Source: GAS188 sp044445965
Lineage (GTDB): Bacteria > Pseudomonadota > Alphaproteobacteria > Rhizobiales > Beijerinckiaceae
Reading direction: 5' to 3'
DNA: 44,520 bases
NCBI GenBank assembly: GCA_044445965.1
Contig: JBIOEJ010000036.1
Coordinates: forward strand, 1 to 44,520
In this document: positions 15,776 to 23,634 of the stretch, in pieces
Layout of the letters: each line of letters starts with the position of its first letter
How positions within the stretch are numbered: the stretch's first letter is position 1
Made by a program: the position numbers and the translations under genes
The notes under the pieces: generated by a model
What the model saw: the letters and a program-made list of their open reading frames with translations, nothing else
The model's database searches: none
Told to the model about the DNA's origin: nothing

Positions 15776-16005
15776 CCGGCCGCTGATCGAGCCGCCGCTG
15801 ATCCGCCTCTCGCCTCCGGGCCAGGCTCGCTCCCCGCGCTCCGGATGGTGACGATTCGTTAACGCCGAGGCCGCAGCCTGCCTTGAGCGCGCCATGTCTT
15901 CGCCCTTTCTTTCTGCGAGCATTGACGTTGCGCATTCCGCGGCGCTTCTGGCGTGGAGCGAATTCCCCTATTGAGGCGCCGGGGCGGCGCAGGCGAGGAG
16001 GGGCG

Positions 16006-16734
16006 ATGACGATGCTGGCGATGCGCCCGGCCGCCGGGCGCTTCGATGCGAGGGACAGCGAGCCCGTTCAGGCTTCGGGCGCGGCGAGCTTTGCGCGCGC
16101 CACGCGCCACTCGGCGCGCGTGCGCTTTTTGCGCAAGGCGATTCCGGTCGGCGTGGCGATCGCGGTGACCGGCTTGCTGGCGGTCTGGCTGTTCGACCCC
16201 TTCAGGCAGGTCTTTCCGGCCAATTTCAGCGTGCAGGGTTTCAACCTTTCGGCGACCCAGGTGACCATGCAGAAGCCGAGGCTCGCCGGTTTCAAGAAGG
16301 ATAGTCGTCCCTACGAGGTCGTCGCCAAATCTGCGATGCAGGACGTGACGAAGCCTTCGATCGTCAATCTCGTGGAGATGGATGCCCATCTCGTCCTTGA
16401 AGGCGGTCAGAGCGCCAACCTGACCGCCAAGCAAGGCATCTACGATACGCAGAACGAAACGCTCGACGTGAAGACGAATGTGAAGGTCAAGACGACGAAC
16501 GGCTATGATATCACGCTCGAAAGTGCCAGAATGAAGTTCAAGAGCGGCGATATCAGCTCGGATAAGCCAGTGAACGTCAAGATGACCACTGGTGAGATTG
16601 CCGCCGACAGCCTCGAGATGGTCGAGAACGGCAAGCGGGTGACGTTCATCGGCAACGTGCATTCGCGCTTCGACCCGATAGCGGAGGATGCGGGCAACAA
16701 GCAGGCGGCGGTGAAGGGAGAGCTGCGGCCATGA
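16006..16734 (+). CDS. lptC: LPS export ABC transporter periplasmic protein LptC
   Basis: A bitopic inner-membrane protein of 242 residues that passes LPS from the LptB2FG extractor to LptA. A basic cytoplasmic start (RHSARVRFLRKAIP) precedes one membrane span (GVAIAVTGLLAVWLF, about residues 48-62). The remainder is the periplasmic beta-jellyroll, with FSVQGFNLSATQVTMQKPRLAG and alternating strands to the end. ATG 16006 has GAGGAGGGG just upstream and is preferred over ATG 16012. The stop overlaps the lptA start (ATGA), and the overlap itself is the first unit of a triple repeat. Together with lptA and lptB it forms the conserved lptCAB block. Confidence 0.93.
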   Translation: MTMLAMRPAAGRFDARDSEPVQASGAASFARATRHSARVRFLRKAIPVGVAIAVTGLLAVWLFDPFRQVFPANFSVQGFNLSATQVTMQKPRLAGFKKDSRPYEVVAKSAMQDVTKPSIVNLVEMDAHLVLEGGQSANLTAKQGIYDTQNETLDVKTNVKVKTTNGYDITLESARMKFKSGDISSDKPVNVKMTTGEIAADSLEMVENGKRVTFIGNVHSRFDPIAEDAGNKQAAVKGELRP

Positions 16735-16784
16735 CCTCACGCTCGTCGATGACTTCACGCTCGTCCGTGACCTTACGCTCGGCT
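16731..16784 (+). repeat. Triple 18-base tandem repeat at the lptC/lptA junction
   Basis: Units 16731-16748, 16749-16766 and 16767-16784 share the pattern (A/G)TGAC(C/T)T(C/T/A)ACGCTCG. They encode MTSRSS-MTSRSS-VTLRSA. Each unit begins with a possible start codon, and the TGA of lptC lies in the first. The ATGA junction has been duplicated twice. Confidence 0.85.
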
Positions 16785-17525
16785 AAGAGCATGGCGGCGC
16801 GCTGCGGCCTGGCGGCGGTGCTGTTGTGCGGCCTCGTCTCGACCTCTGCCGAAATCGCCAAGGCTGCGCCCGCTTCCGGCGCTCCGGCCGCCGCCTCGGC
16901 AGCCGGCAAGCCGGCGGCTACGCCCGGCAAGCCCGATCCCAAGCAAACGAATTCCGGCCTCTTCCCGACGAAGTCCAAGGATCCGATCTACATCACCGCC
17001 GATCGGCTCGACATCTTCGATAAGGAGGGGCGTGCGGTCTATTCCGGGCCGAGCGGCGTCGTGGTGACGCAAGGCGCGAGCAAGGTCGTCGGCACGGAGC
17101 TCACGGCCTATTACGAGCGCCAGCATGACGGCGGCGATAAATCCGCGCCGGGCGGCAGCGGGCAGTCGCAGGAAATGAGCGGCAGCGCCGTGAAGCGCAT
17201 TCTCGTCAAGGGGCCGGTGAGCGTGGTCCAGAACGACCAGGTGGCGACCGGCGATGCCGCCGACTTCGACCGTGTGCAGAACATCGTCACCTTGACCGGT
17301 CACGTCTCGCTGACACAGGGGCCGAACGTAACCACCGGCGACAAATTGATCTACGATCTCAATACGGGCGTCGCCAACGTGTTCTCGGCGCCCGGAACGC
17401 CGGTGAAGTCGCTGTTCGTGCAAGGCAGCCAGACGAGCGATCCGAAGGCTGCTGCCGCGCAGAAGCCGGCTCCCGGAAAGCCGGCTCCGGCGAAACCCGC
17501 GCCCACCAAGGCCGCGAAGCAGTGA
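16731..17525 (+). CDS. lptA: LPS transport periplasmic protein LptA
   Basis: A periplasmic bridge protein of the LPS export machine, 264 residues. After the repeated MTSRSS start comes a Sec signal core (CGLAAVLLCGLVSTSA) with a probable cut near AKA-APASG. An Ala/Pro-rich spacer (residues 45-75) then leads into the OstA/LptA jellyroll from about residue 80 (PIYITADRLDIFDKEGRAVYSG, VVTQGASKVVGTELTAYYER, QNIVTLTGHVSLTQG). The C-terminal 30 residues are an Ala-Pro-Lys-rich tail. The start could be ATG 16731 (AAGGGAG upstream), ATG 16749 or GTG 16767; ATG 16791 would give the most compact signal peptide. It overlaps lptC, and lptB follows 60 bases later. Confidence 0.93.
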   Translation: MTSRSSMTSRSSVTLRSAKSMAARCGLAAVLLCGLVSTSAEIAKAAPASGAPAAASAAGKPAATPGKPDPKQTNSGLFPTKSKDPIYITADRLDIFDKEGRAVYSGPSGVVVTQGASKVVGTELTAYYERQHDGGDKSAPGGSGQSQEMSGSAVKRILVKGPVSVVQNDQVATGDAADFDRVQNIVTLTGHVSLTQGPNVTTGDKLIYDLNTGVANVFSAPGTPVKSLFVQGSQTSDPKAAAAQKPAPGKPAPAKPAPTKAAKQ

Positions 17526-17585
17526 TGACGGCGAATTAATTAGCCCCTTGCCATGGCTTATGCTCAATAGCGCAGCGACGAAGCG

Positions 17586-18644
17586 GTGCTGTCGCGGCTC
17601 GCGCAAATCACGCATCGGAACTCGGTTTTGCTTGATCGCCTATCCTCCTTGCTCCCACGACGCGCCGCCGCGCCCGGCCAGGCCGCGCACCAAGACGAGC
17701 ACGACGAATACATAGCCGATGATTGGCAAGAGGCGCCGCCAGCCGACGACAGCGACTATCCAGCGAAACCGCGCAAGGCACCTCCGCAGGGCCTGGCGAG
17801 CCGCCTCTTGACCAGTCTCGGCGACAAGACCGCCTCGCTTCTGCAGCCGAGGCGCGGCGGCGCGCCGGCGGCGGCCGCGGAGGATGCAGTTGCGCCCCCC
17901 CGCTTCAGCCTCATGGCCCGCGATGGTTTCCTGACCGTCGAAGGGCTCGAGAAGAGCTTCAGCGGGCGCAAGGTCGTGGAGCATGTCAGCCTCGAATTGA
18001 TGCGGGGCGAGGCCGTCGGCTTGCTCGGCCCGAACGGGGCCGGCAAAACGACCGTGTTCTATATGATCACCGGCCTGCTCGCTCCGGATGCCGGCCACAT
18101 CTATCTCGACGGCCATGATGTGACGCAGCTGCCCATGTATCGGCGGGCACGGCTCGGCGTCGGCTATCTGCCGCAGGAAGCCTCCATTTTTCGCGGACTC
18201 AATGTCGAGGACAATGTGCGCGCCGTGCTCGAGGTGATCGAGCCCGATAAAGGCCGGCGGCAACGCGAGCTCGATGCGCTGCTCGAGGAGTTCAACATCG
18301 CCCGCCTGCGCCGGACGCCTGCGATCGCGCTGTCCGGCGGCGAAAGGCGGCGCTGCGAGATCGCGCGCTCGCTCGCAGGGCGGCCCAACTACATGCTGCT
18401 CGACGAGCCCTTCGCCGGCATCGATCCGATCGCGGTCGGCGACATCCAGGAGCTGGTGCGCCATCTCAAGAGCCGCGGCATCGGCGTGCTGATCACGGAC
18501 CATAATGTGCGCGAGACGCTCGGCCTGATCGACCGTGCCTACATCATCCATGCGGGACGCGTGCTGATGGAGGGCACGGCGGACGATGTCGTCACTCATC
18601 CGGAGGTGAGGCGGCTCTATCTCGGCGAGGATTTCCGCCTATAG
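17586..18644 (+). CDS. lptB: LPS export ABC transporter ATP-binding protein LptB, with N-terminal extension
   Basis: The ATPase that powers LPS extraction with LptFG at the inner membrane. The ABC domain starts near residue 112 (GFLTVEGLEKSFSGRKVV): Walker A GPNGAGKTT (about 149), Q-loop YLPQEASIFRGL, signature LSGGERRR, Walker B YMLLDEPFAGIDP, H-loop ITDHNVRET and the terminal YLGEDFRL. All are hallmarks of LptB. Ordinary LptB has about 240 residues. Here a 110-residue hydrophilic extension rich in Ala, Pro, Asp and Arg precedes it, as in many Hyphomicrobiales. GTG 17586 is the longest start; ATG 17913 would give the bare ATPase. No rpoN follows, although lptB-rpoN is the usual order in this group. 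Confidence 0.93.
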   Translation: MLSRLAQITHRNSVLLDRLSSLLPRRAAAPGQAAHQDEHDEYIADDWQEAPPADDSDYPAKPRKAPPQGLASRLLTSLGDKTASLLQPRRGGAPAAAAEDAVAPPRFSLMARDGFLTVEGLEKSFSGRKVVEHVSLELMRGEAVGLLGPNGAGKTTVFYMITGLLAPDAGHIYLDGHDVTQLPMYRRARLGVGYLPQEASIFRGLNVEDNVRAVLEVIEPDKGRRQRELDALLEEFNIARLRRTPAIALSGGERRRCEIARSLAGRPNYMLLDEPFAGIDPIAVGDIQELVRHLKSRGIGVLITDHNVRETLGLIDRAYIIHAGRVLMEGTADDVVTHPEVRRLYLGEDFRL

Positions 18645-18701
18645 AGCATGGAGACGGCGTCGCTTGACCCTCAATCTCGCGCGCCGATCGGGCAAAGCCG
18701 C

Positions 18702-19274
18702 TCACACGTCGAAGAACACCGTCTCCTGCGGTCCGCCGAGATGCAAGGTGAAGAGCCAGCGGCCGGCCTTGGCGGGGTCCGGCGTCGCCATCAGGGTGCG
18801 GCGCCGCTCCTTCTCGATCAGGCCGAGCACCGGATCTGAATCATTCGCCGGGTCGCCGGCGAAATAGAGCCTGGTCACCAGGCGTTTCAGCACGCCGCGC
18901 GCGAAGATCGAGATGTCGATATGGGGCGCCTGCAGCGTATTGCCGAGGCCGCGCACCGGGCCGGGCCTGACGGTCTCGACGGTGAAATAACCGTCGGCAT
19001 CGGCCGCCACCCGGCCGAAGCCCTGGAAGGACGGGTCGATCTCGCCGGGCTCATGGTCCTCGGGGTGGTTGTATCTGCCGGCGGCGTTCGCTTGCCACAG
19101 CTCGATCATGGCATCGTTGATCGGCTTGCCCTCGGCGTCGAGCACCCGCCCGAGGATGGAGATACGCTCGCCCTTGGTCTGCGGTTTCGCCATTTCGCCG
19201 CCGCCCTTCCAGGGCAGCACCGCATGGAAGAACGGCCCGACCGTCGCCCAACCGCTCTCAATGGGCATGGTCAT
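18702..19274 (-). CDS. pcaG: Protocatechuate 3,4-dioxygenase alpha subunit
   Basis: The non-iron-binding alpha chain (190 residues) of the intradiol dioxygenase that opens protocatechuate to beta-carboxy-cis,cis-muconate in the beta-ketoadipate pathway. Visible features are TVGPFFHAVLPW at the N-terminus, the intradiol beta-barrel (ISILGRVLDAEGKPINDAMIELWQANAAGRYNHPED), QAPHIDISIFARGVLKRLVTRLYF and the terminal GGPQETVFFDV. The start overlaps the pcaH stop by 17 bases; ATG 19274 or 19268 are both possible, with GGAGG upstream. It completes a pcaHG pair. The other pca genes and a PcaQ-type regulator are not in the window. The pair converges on lptB. Confidence 0.94.
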   Translation of the reverse strand: MTMPIESGWATVGPFFHAVLPWKGGGEMAKPQTKGERISILGRVLDAEGKPINDAMIELWQANAAGRYNHPEDHEPGEIDPSFQGFGRVAADADGYFTVETVRPGPVRGLGNTLQAPHIDISIFARGVLKRLVTRLYFAGDPANDSDPVLGLIEKERRRTLMATPDPAKAGRWLFTLHLGGPQETVFFDV

Positions 19275-19974
19275 CGGCCTCCGAGGGGGTAGCCTTGCGG
19301 CCGCGCAGCACGATGTCGAAGCGATAGCCGAGGCCGAAGCCAGGTAGCGTCAGCCCGTAATCGAATTTGGCGAGAAGCTGCTTGCGCCCGACCTCGCTCG
19401 GCACGCTCATATAGATCGGGTCGAAGGGCAGCATAGGGTCGTCCTGGAAATACATCTGGCAGATCAGTCGGGTCACGAAGCTCGGTCCGAACACCGAGAA
19501 ATGGATATGCGCCGGCCGCCAGGCATTGGGATGGTTGTTCCAGGGATAATAGCCGGGCTTGACGGTCACGAAGCGGTAATTGCCTTGCGCATCGGTGATG
19601 GTGCGCCCGCCGCCCGTGAAGTTCGGGTCGAGCGGCGCGTCGCGCGAATCGCGAGGATGGAAATAGCGGCCTGCCGAATTCGCCTGCCAGATCTCGACGA
19701 GCGTGCCCTCGACCGGCCGGTCATTCTCGTCGACGACGCGCCCCGCGACGATCATGCGGTCGCCGATCGGGCGGTCCTTGTGCTGGGCCGTGAGATCGGC
19801 GTCGTTCGGCTGCAGCCGGTCATGGCCGAAGATCGGTCCCGTCACCTCGGAGAGCGTGTGCGGCAGCGCGATCAGGGGCTTACGCGGCGAGCGCAGCACC
19901 GTCGAGCGGTAGTCGGGCCACAGGGCGGGTGGCTGCGTTCCGGGCGTCTCGCGGCGATAGGGAATGGGGTCCAT
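19258..19974 (-). CDS. pcaH: Protocatechuate 3,4-dioxygenase beta subunit
   Basis: The iron-bearing beta chain (238 residues). The non-heme Fe(III) ligands are visible by alignment to known PcaH: Tyr104 in AGRYFHP, Tyr143 in PGYYPWNN, and His156 and His158 in WRPAHIHFS. Family features LWPDYRSTV and GPIFG near the N-terminus and QMYFQDDPMLPFDPI are also present. The start ATG 19974 (MDPIPYRRE) has GAGGAG seven bases upstream; the longer frame to 20022 is not needed. It is transcribed divergently from the GST-like gene across a 141-base gap and is followed by overlapping pcaG. Confidence 0.94.
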   Translation of the reverse strand: MDPIPYRRETPGTQPPALWPDYRSTVLRSPRKPLIALPHTLSEVTGPIFGHDRLQPNDADLTAQHKDRPIGDRMIVAGRVVDENDRPVEGTLVEIWQANSAGRYFHPRDSRDAPLDPNFTGGGRTITDAQGNYRFVTVKPGYYPWNNHPNAWRPAHIHFSVFGPSFVTRLICQMYFQDDPMLPFDPIYMSVPSEVGRKQLLAKFDYGLTLPGFGLGYRFDIVLRGRKATPSEADDHAH

Positions 19975-20115
19975 GGGTATTCTCCTCGGACGGTCATATA
20001 CCGGCCAACGCATCCGCGCCAAGCTATCTGCCGAGCCTTGCGCCGTCCCGCAACCGAGTGTCTAACCGCCGAGTGTCCAGGCGCGACGGGTCCCTATCCC
20101 GAACGAGGTTCAACG

Positions 20116-20754
20116 ATGCTCAAAGTCTGGGGGCGGCGCGGCGCCTTCAACGTGCAGAAGGTCATGTGGCTCATCGGCGAGCTCGAGCATGAGCATATCG
20201 AGGTGGGCGGGTCGTTCGGTGGCCTCGACGCGCCGGAATTCCTGCGCCTCAATCCTCATGGGCGCATCCCGGTGATCGATGACGGCGGCAAGATCGTCTG
20301 GGAATCGCATGCCATCCTGCGCTATCTCGCGGCGCGCCATGGCGCCGGCCGCCTCTGGTCGAAGGACCCGGCCATTCGCTCCGATGCCGATCGCTGGATG
20401 GACTGGGCGCTCGCGACCTTGCTGCCGGCCTTTTTCGATCTGTTCTGGGGCTTCTACCGCACGCCCGTCGCCTCGAGGGATTGGGCTTTCATCGACAAGG
20501 CGATCGAGCGCTGCAACCGTCATTACGGGCTTCTCGACCGGCATCTCGCGGAGCAGCCCTATCTCGCCGGCGACCATTTCACGCTCGGCGACATCCCGGC
20601 CGGCACGACGCTCTTCCGCTATTTCGCGCTCGAGGTCAGGCGCCCTGCTATCCCGCATGTCGAAAGCTGGTATCATCGGCTGGCGCGGCGCGCCGCCTAT
20701 CGCGAGCATGTCATGATCCCTTTCGAGGAGCTATGCGGGAAGCTCAGCTATTGA
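20116..20754 (+). CDS. Glutathione S-transferase family protein lacking the usual catalytic serine
   Basis: A 212-residue cytoplasmic GST-fold protein. The N-terminal thioredoxin-like domain (residues 1-80) contains NVQKVMWLIGELEHEHIEV, the cis-Pro NPHGRIPVIDD and the glutathione-gamma-glutamyl site WESHAILRYLA. The helical C-terminal domain has the N-capping box FTLGDIPAGTTLFRYF. In close relatives the start reads GRxxSSNVQKV with a catalytic Ser; here it is GRRGAFNVQKV, so Ala10 and Phe11 replace the two serines. The fold is certain, but classical transferase chemistry is doubtful. ATG 20116 follows GAGG. The glycosyltransferase gene starts 16 bases after the stop. Confidence 0.9.
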   Translation: MLKVWGRRGAFNVQKVMWLIGELEHEHIEVGGSFGGLDAPEFLRLNPHGRIPVIDDGGKIVWESHAILRYLAARHGAGRLWSKDPAIRSDADRWMDWALATLLPAFFDLFWGFYRTPVASRDWAFIDKAIERCNRHYGLLDRHLAEQPYLAGDHFTLGDIPAGTTLFRYFALEVRRPAIPHVESWYHRLARRAAYREHVMIPFEELCGKLSY

Positions 20755-20770
20755 GGACCGAGGTGGCCCG

Positions 20771-21916
20771 ATGACGGGTGCGGCCGCGTTGAAAAAACTC
20801 ATCTTCATCGTCACCGAGGACTGGTTCTTCGCCTCCCATTTCCTGCCGATGCTGCGCGCGGCGCGCGCGGCCGGCTTTGCCCCCGCGGTGGTCTGCCGGG
20901 TGCGCGAGCATCGCGTCGTGATCGAGGCGGAAGGCGCGCGCGTCATCCCGCTCGATGCCGATCGCGGCCGGCGTAACCTCGGCTCGGCGGTATCGACGAT
21001 CGGCCGGCTCAGGCTGATCCTGCGCGCCGAGCAGCCTGCGGTCGTGCATCTCATTGCCTTGTGGCCGATCGCGCTCGGCGGCATCGCCGCCATCCTCGCG
21101 GGCGTCAGGCGTCGCGTCTACGCTGTGACCGGGCTCGGCTTCCTCGGTGCGTCGAACGGGCTCGGCGCGAAGGCCGCGCGCTTGGCGATGCGGCTCCTGT
21201 TGCGGGGGCCGCTCGACGGGCGAGGCGTGCGCTTCCTCCTGGAAAACCCCGACGACGCACGGCTCCTGGGCTTCGATCCCGACAAGGCGAGGCGCGTCGT
21301 CATCGTCGGCGGCGCCGGCGTCGATCCGGACGCCTATGCGCCGAGCCCGCTGCCGACGGCGCCGCCGTTCCGGCTCGCCGTGGTCGCCCGCATGCTCTGG
21401 TCGAAGGGCATCGATGTTGCGGTCGAGGCGGTGCGCCTTGCCCGCTCGGCGGGCGCCGAGATCGAGCTCTCCCTCTATGGCGAGCCCGATCCCACCAATC
21501 CGAAGACCATTCCGCGCGAGCGGCTCGAAGCCTGGGGCAGGGAGCCTGGCATCGCCTGGCGAGGCCGCACCGACGATGCGGCCGCGGTCTGGCGCGAGCA
21601 GCATCTCTGCTGCCTGCCGTCGCGCGGCGGGGAGGGCTTGCCGCGGACCTTGCTCGAAGGCGCGAGCTGCGGCAGGGCGGTGTTGGCCTCGGACGTTCCG
21701 GGCTGCCGCGCCCTGGTGCGCGACGGGATCGAGGGCGTGCTGGTGCCGCCCGGCGATGCCAAGGCGCTGGCCTTGGCGCTGGTCATGCTGGCGCGTGATC
21801 CGGCGCGCGTGGCGCGCATGGGCGCCGCGGCTCGCGAGCGCGTGCTGTCCGGCTTCACCGAGCGCCATGTGGTCGAGGCGGTCGCTGCGATGTACCGCGA
21901 GCTTGAGGAGGGTTGA
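20771..21916 (+). CDS. Glycosyltransferase family 4-type (GT-B) glycosyltransferase
   Basis: A 381-residue GT-B enzyme. The N-terminal domain holds LIFIVTEDWFFASHFLPMLRAARAAGF and the HLIALWPIALGG strand. The C-terminal nucleotide-sugar domain (from about residue 195) has RLAVVARMLWSKGIDVAVEAVRL, LPSRGGEGLPRTLLEGASCGRAVLASDVPGC and VLVPPGDAKALALAL. The E-x7-E-like GEGLPRTLLEGA region contacts the donor sugar. Such enzymes add a sugar to lipid carriers, LPS or exopolysaccharide. There is no neighbouring polysaccharide cluster, so acceptor and sugar are unknown. It lies just downstream of the GST-like gene on the same strand. Intergenic repeats follow its stop. Confidence 0.9.
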   Translation: MTGAAALKKLIFIVTEDWFFASHFLPMLRAARAAGFAPAVVCRVREHRVVIEAEGARVIPLDADRGRRNLGSAVSTIGRLRLILRAEQPAVVHLIALWPIALGGIAAILAGVRRRVYAVTGLGFLGASNGLGAKAARLAMRLLLRGPLDGRGVRFLLENPDDARLLGFDPDKARRVVIVGGAGVDPDAYAPSPLPTAPPFRLAVVARMLWSKGIDVAVEAVRLARSAGAEIELSLYGEPDPTNPKTIPRERLEAWGREPGIAWRGRTDDAAAVWREQHLCCLPSRGGEGLPRTLLEGASCGRAVLASDVPGCRALVRDGIEGVLVPPGDAKALALALVMLARDPARVARMGAAARERVLSGFTERHVVEAVAAMYRELEEG

Positions 21917-21921
21917 CGATT

Positions 21922-22007
21922 TCCGCTCATTCACGCGAAGGCGGGGATCCAGAATATTTCAGGTTGCGGGGCGCAGCTGGATTCCCGCTTTCCGCGGGAA
22001 GAGCGGA
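21922..22007 (+). repeat. Palindromic repeat, family 2 (copy downstream of the purine permease)
   Basis: Bounded by TCCGCTC (21922-21928) and GAGCGGA (22001-22007), with inner GGCGGGGATCCAGAA and its inverse CTGGATTCCCGCTTTCC. A second copy in the same orientation is at 23519-23607, so the purine permease gene is bracketed by direct copies. Confidence 0.75.
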
Positions 22008-22036
22008 GACGGGCCAGTCTCACTGCGCTCACCGCC

Positions 22037-22072
22037 GACCTCTCCCACAAGTGGACCCACAAGGGGCGAGGT
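22037..22072 (+). repeat. Partial family 1 palindromic repeat
   Basis: CGACCTCTCCCACAAG, a short insert GTGGACC, then CACAAGGGGCGAGGT: only the terminal palindrome of the larger element, slightly degenerate. It lies between the glycosyltransferase and the converging purine permease gene and may act as a hairpin for both. Confidence 0.55.
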
Positions 22073-22087
22073 AAAGAGACGTTGGCC

Positions 22088-23464
22088 CTACATCAGCATT
22101 GTCGTGACGTAAAAGAATGCCAGGAACACCACGCCCAGGCCCCAGACGACGCCCGAGATCTCCCGCACCCGGCCGGTGGCGAGCCAAATGAGAATCAGGC
22201 TCAGCGTACCGAGCGCCGTGCCGTTGATCAGGTTGTTGGTCAGCACCGTGACCAGCAAGGTCAGCACGATCGGGATGGCGTTCGCGAGGTCGGTGAGGTC
22301 GATGCGCGCCAAGCCCTGCATCATCAGCACGCCGACGAGGACGAGGGCCGGCGCCGTCGCCTGCGGCGGCACGATCACGAAGATCGGCCAGAAGAACAGC
22401 GCCGCCACGAACAGCGCCGCGACCGTGAGCGAGGTGAGCCCGGTGCGCCCGCCAGCCTGCACGCCGGTGATCGATTCGATATAGGCGGTGACGACCGAGG
22501 TGCCGAGGATCGGGCCCACGATGCTCGAAGTGGCGTCGGTCGCGAAGGCGGCCGTGGCGTTCGGGATCGAGCCGTCGGGATTGCGCAGATTGGCCGCGCC
22601 CGTGACCCCGATCAAGGTGCCGAGCGTCGAGAAGAACTCGGCGCAGACGAAGTAGAACAACAGCGGCAGCGCGATGATGAAGTTCGAGAACAGCCATTTG
22701 AAGTCGAGCTGGCCGAAGGTGCTCGAAGGCCATTTCGGCCAGGCGATCCAGGCCGAGGGCGCGGTCGTCACCATCTTGCCCTCGCTCACCGGCACGAAGA
22801 AGCCGATGAGGGTGATGACCGCGATGGCGATGATCAGCGCGCCCGGCACCTTGCGCACCACGAGGATCGGCGTCAGCAGGATGCCGAGCATGGTCAAGAG
22901 CATCGGCGGGCTCCTGAGCGAGCCCATCGCGATATAGGTCGATTGATTGGCGACGATGAAGCCCGCGCCGCGCAGCCCGATGAAGACGATCAGCGTGCCG
23001 ACCGCGGCCTGGATGCCGATCTTCAGCGCCTCCGGCACATCCTTCGCGACCTTCTCGCGCAGCTTCGAGAGCGACAGGATGAGGAAGACGACGCCGGTGA
23101 AGGCGACCATGGCGAGCGCGCCTTGCCAGGGCGCTCCCATCTGCTTGACGATGATGAAGGTGAAGATGACGTTCGAGCCCATGGCGGGCGCGACGGCGAG
23201 CGGCAGGTTCGCCGTGAGCCCCATCATCACCGAGCCGAAGATGGCGGCAAGCGCGGTCGCGATCACGAGGTCGCCCCGGTCCATGCCGGCATTCGACATG
23301 ATCGCCGGGTTGACCGCGATGATATAGGCCATGGCAGCGAAGGTGGTGGCGCCGGCGATCGCCTCCTGCGGCAGGGAGGTCGAGCGCTCGGAGAGGCGGA
23401 AGGTCCTGTCGAGGAAGCCGCTCGGAGGTGGCGCGGCGATTGCGGTCGTGGCTTGGTCGTTCAT
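22088..23464 (-). CDS. NCS2/AzgA-type purine (adenine/guanine/hypoxanthine) permease
   Basis: A polytopic inner-membrane permease of 458 residues with about 12-14 hydrophobic spans. Family features are TSLPQEAIAGATTFAAMAYIIAVNP near the N-terminus, GLTANLPLAVAPAMGSN, FFSTLGTLIGV and the TSSIVGPILGTSVVTAYIESITGVQ-AGGRTGLTS stretch typical of the AzgA (COG2252) branch rather than UraA/XanP. ATG 23464 (MNDQATTA) has AGGGG upstream; the frame to 23512 adds 16 unlikely residues. The gene next upstream on the same strand is adenine deaminase, so the pair probably imports adenine and converts it to hypoxanthine. Family 2 repeats flank it on both sides. Confidence 0.9.
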   Translation of the reverse strand: MNDQATTAIAAPPPSGFLDRTFRLSERSTSLPQEAIAGATTFAAMAYIIAVNPAIMSNAGMDRGDLVIATALAAIFGSVMMGLTANLPLAVAPAMGSNVIFTFIIVKQMGAPWQGALAMVAFTGVVFLILSLSKLREKVAKDVPEALKIGIQAAVGTLIVFIGLRGAGFIVANQSTYIAMGSLRSPPMLLTMLGILLTPILVVRKVPGALIIAIAVITLIGFFVPVSEGKMVTTAPSAWIAWPKWPSSTFGQLDFKWLFSNFIIALPLLFYFVCAEFFSTLGTLIGVTGAANLRNPDGSIPNATAAFATDATSSIVGPILGTSVVTAYIESITGVQAGGRTGLTSLTVAALFVAALFFWPIFVIVPPQATAPALVLVGVLMMQGLARIDLTDLANAIPIVLTLLVTVLTNNLINGTALGTLSLILIWLATGRVREISGVVWGLGVVFLAFFYVTTMLM

Positions 23465-23518
23465 GATCCCCTGATCCCCTGCGGTTGACTGCTCGTGGCT
23501 CTTTACCGTCACCCGTTA

Positions 23519-23607
23519 TCCGCTCATCCCCGCAAATGCGGGGATCCAGAAGTTTCTCCTCTGCTTCCGGAGTGTCTGGATCCCCGCTTTCCGCCGGGAT
23601 GAGCGGA
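23519..23607 (+). repeat. Palindromic repeat, family 2 (copy upstream of the purine permease)
   Basis: TCCGCTC (23519-23525) to GAGCGGA (23601-23607), with inner CCCCGCAAATGCGGGGATCC and TGGATCCCCGCTTTCCG. It has the same orientation as the copy at 21922-22007 and fills most of the gap between the adenine deaminase stop and the permease start. I see no purine riboswitch fold in this leader. Confidence 0.8.
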
Positions 23608-23634
23608 GATGGAACCTAGCAAACCCCGTGCCGA

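Noticed and set aside
23465..23634. A purine riboswitch before the permease
   Set aside because: The leader is almost entirely a family 2 palindromic repeat and shows none of the conserved purine-aptamer loops.
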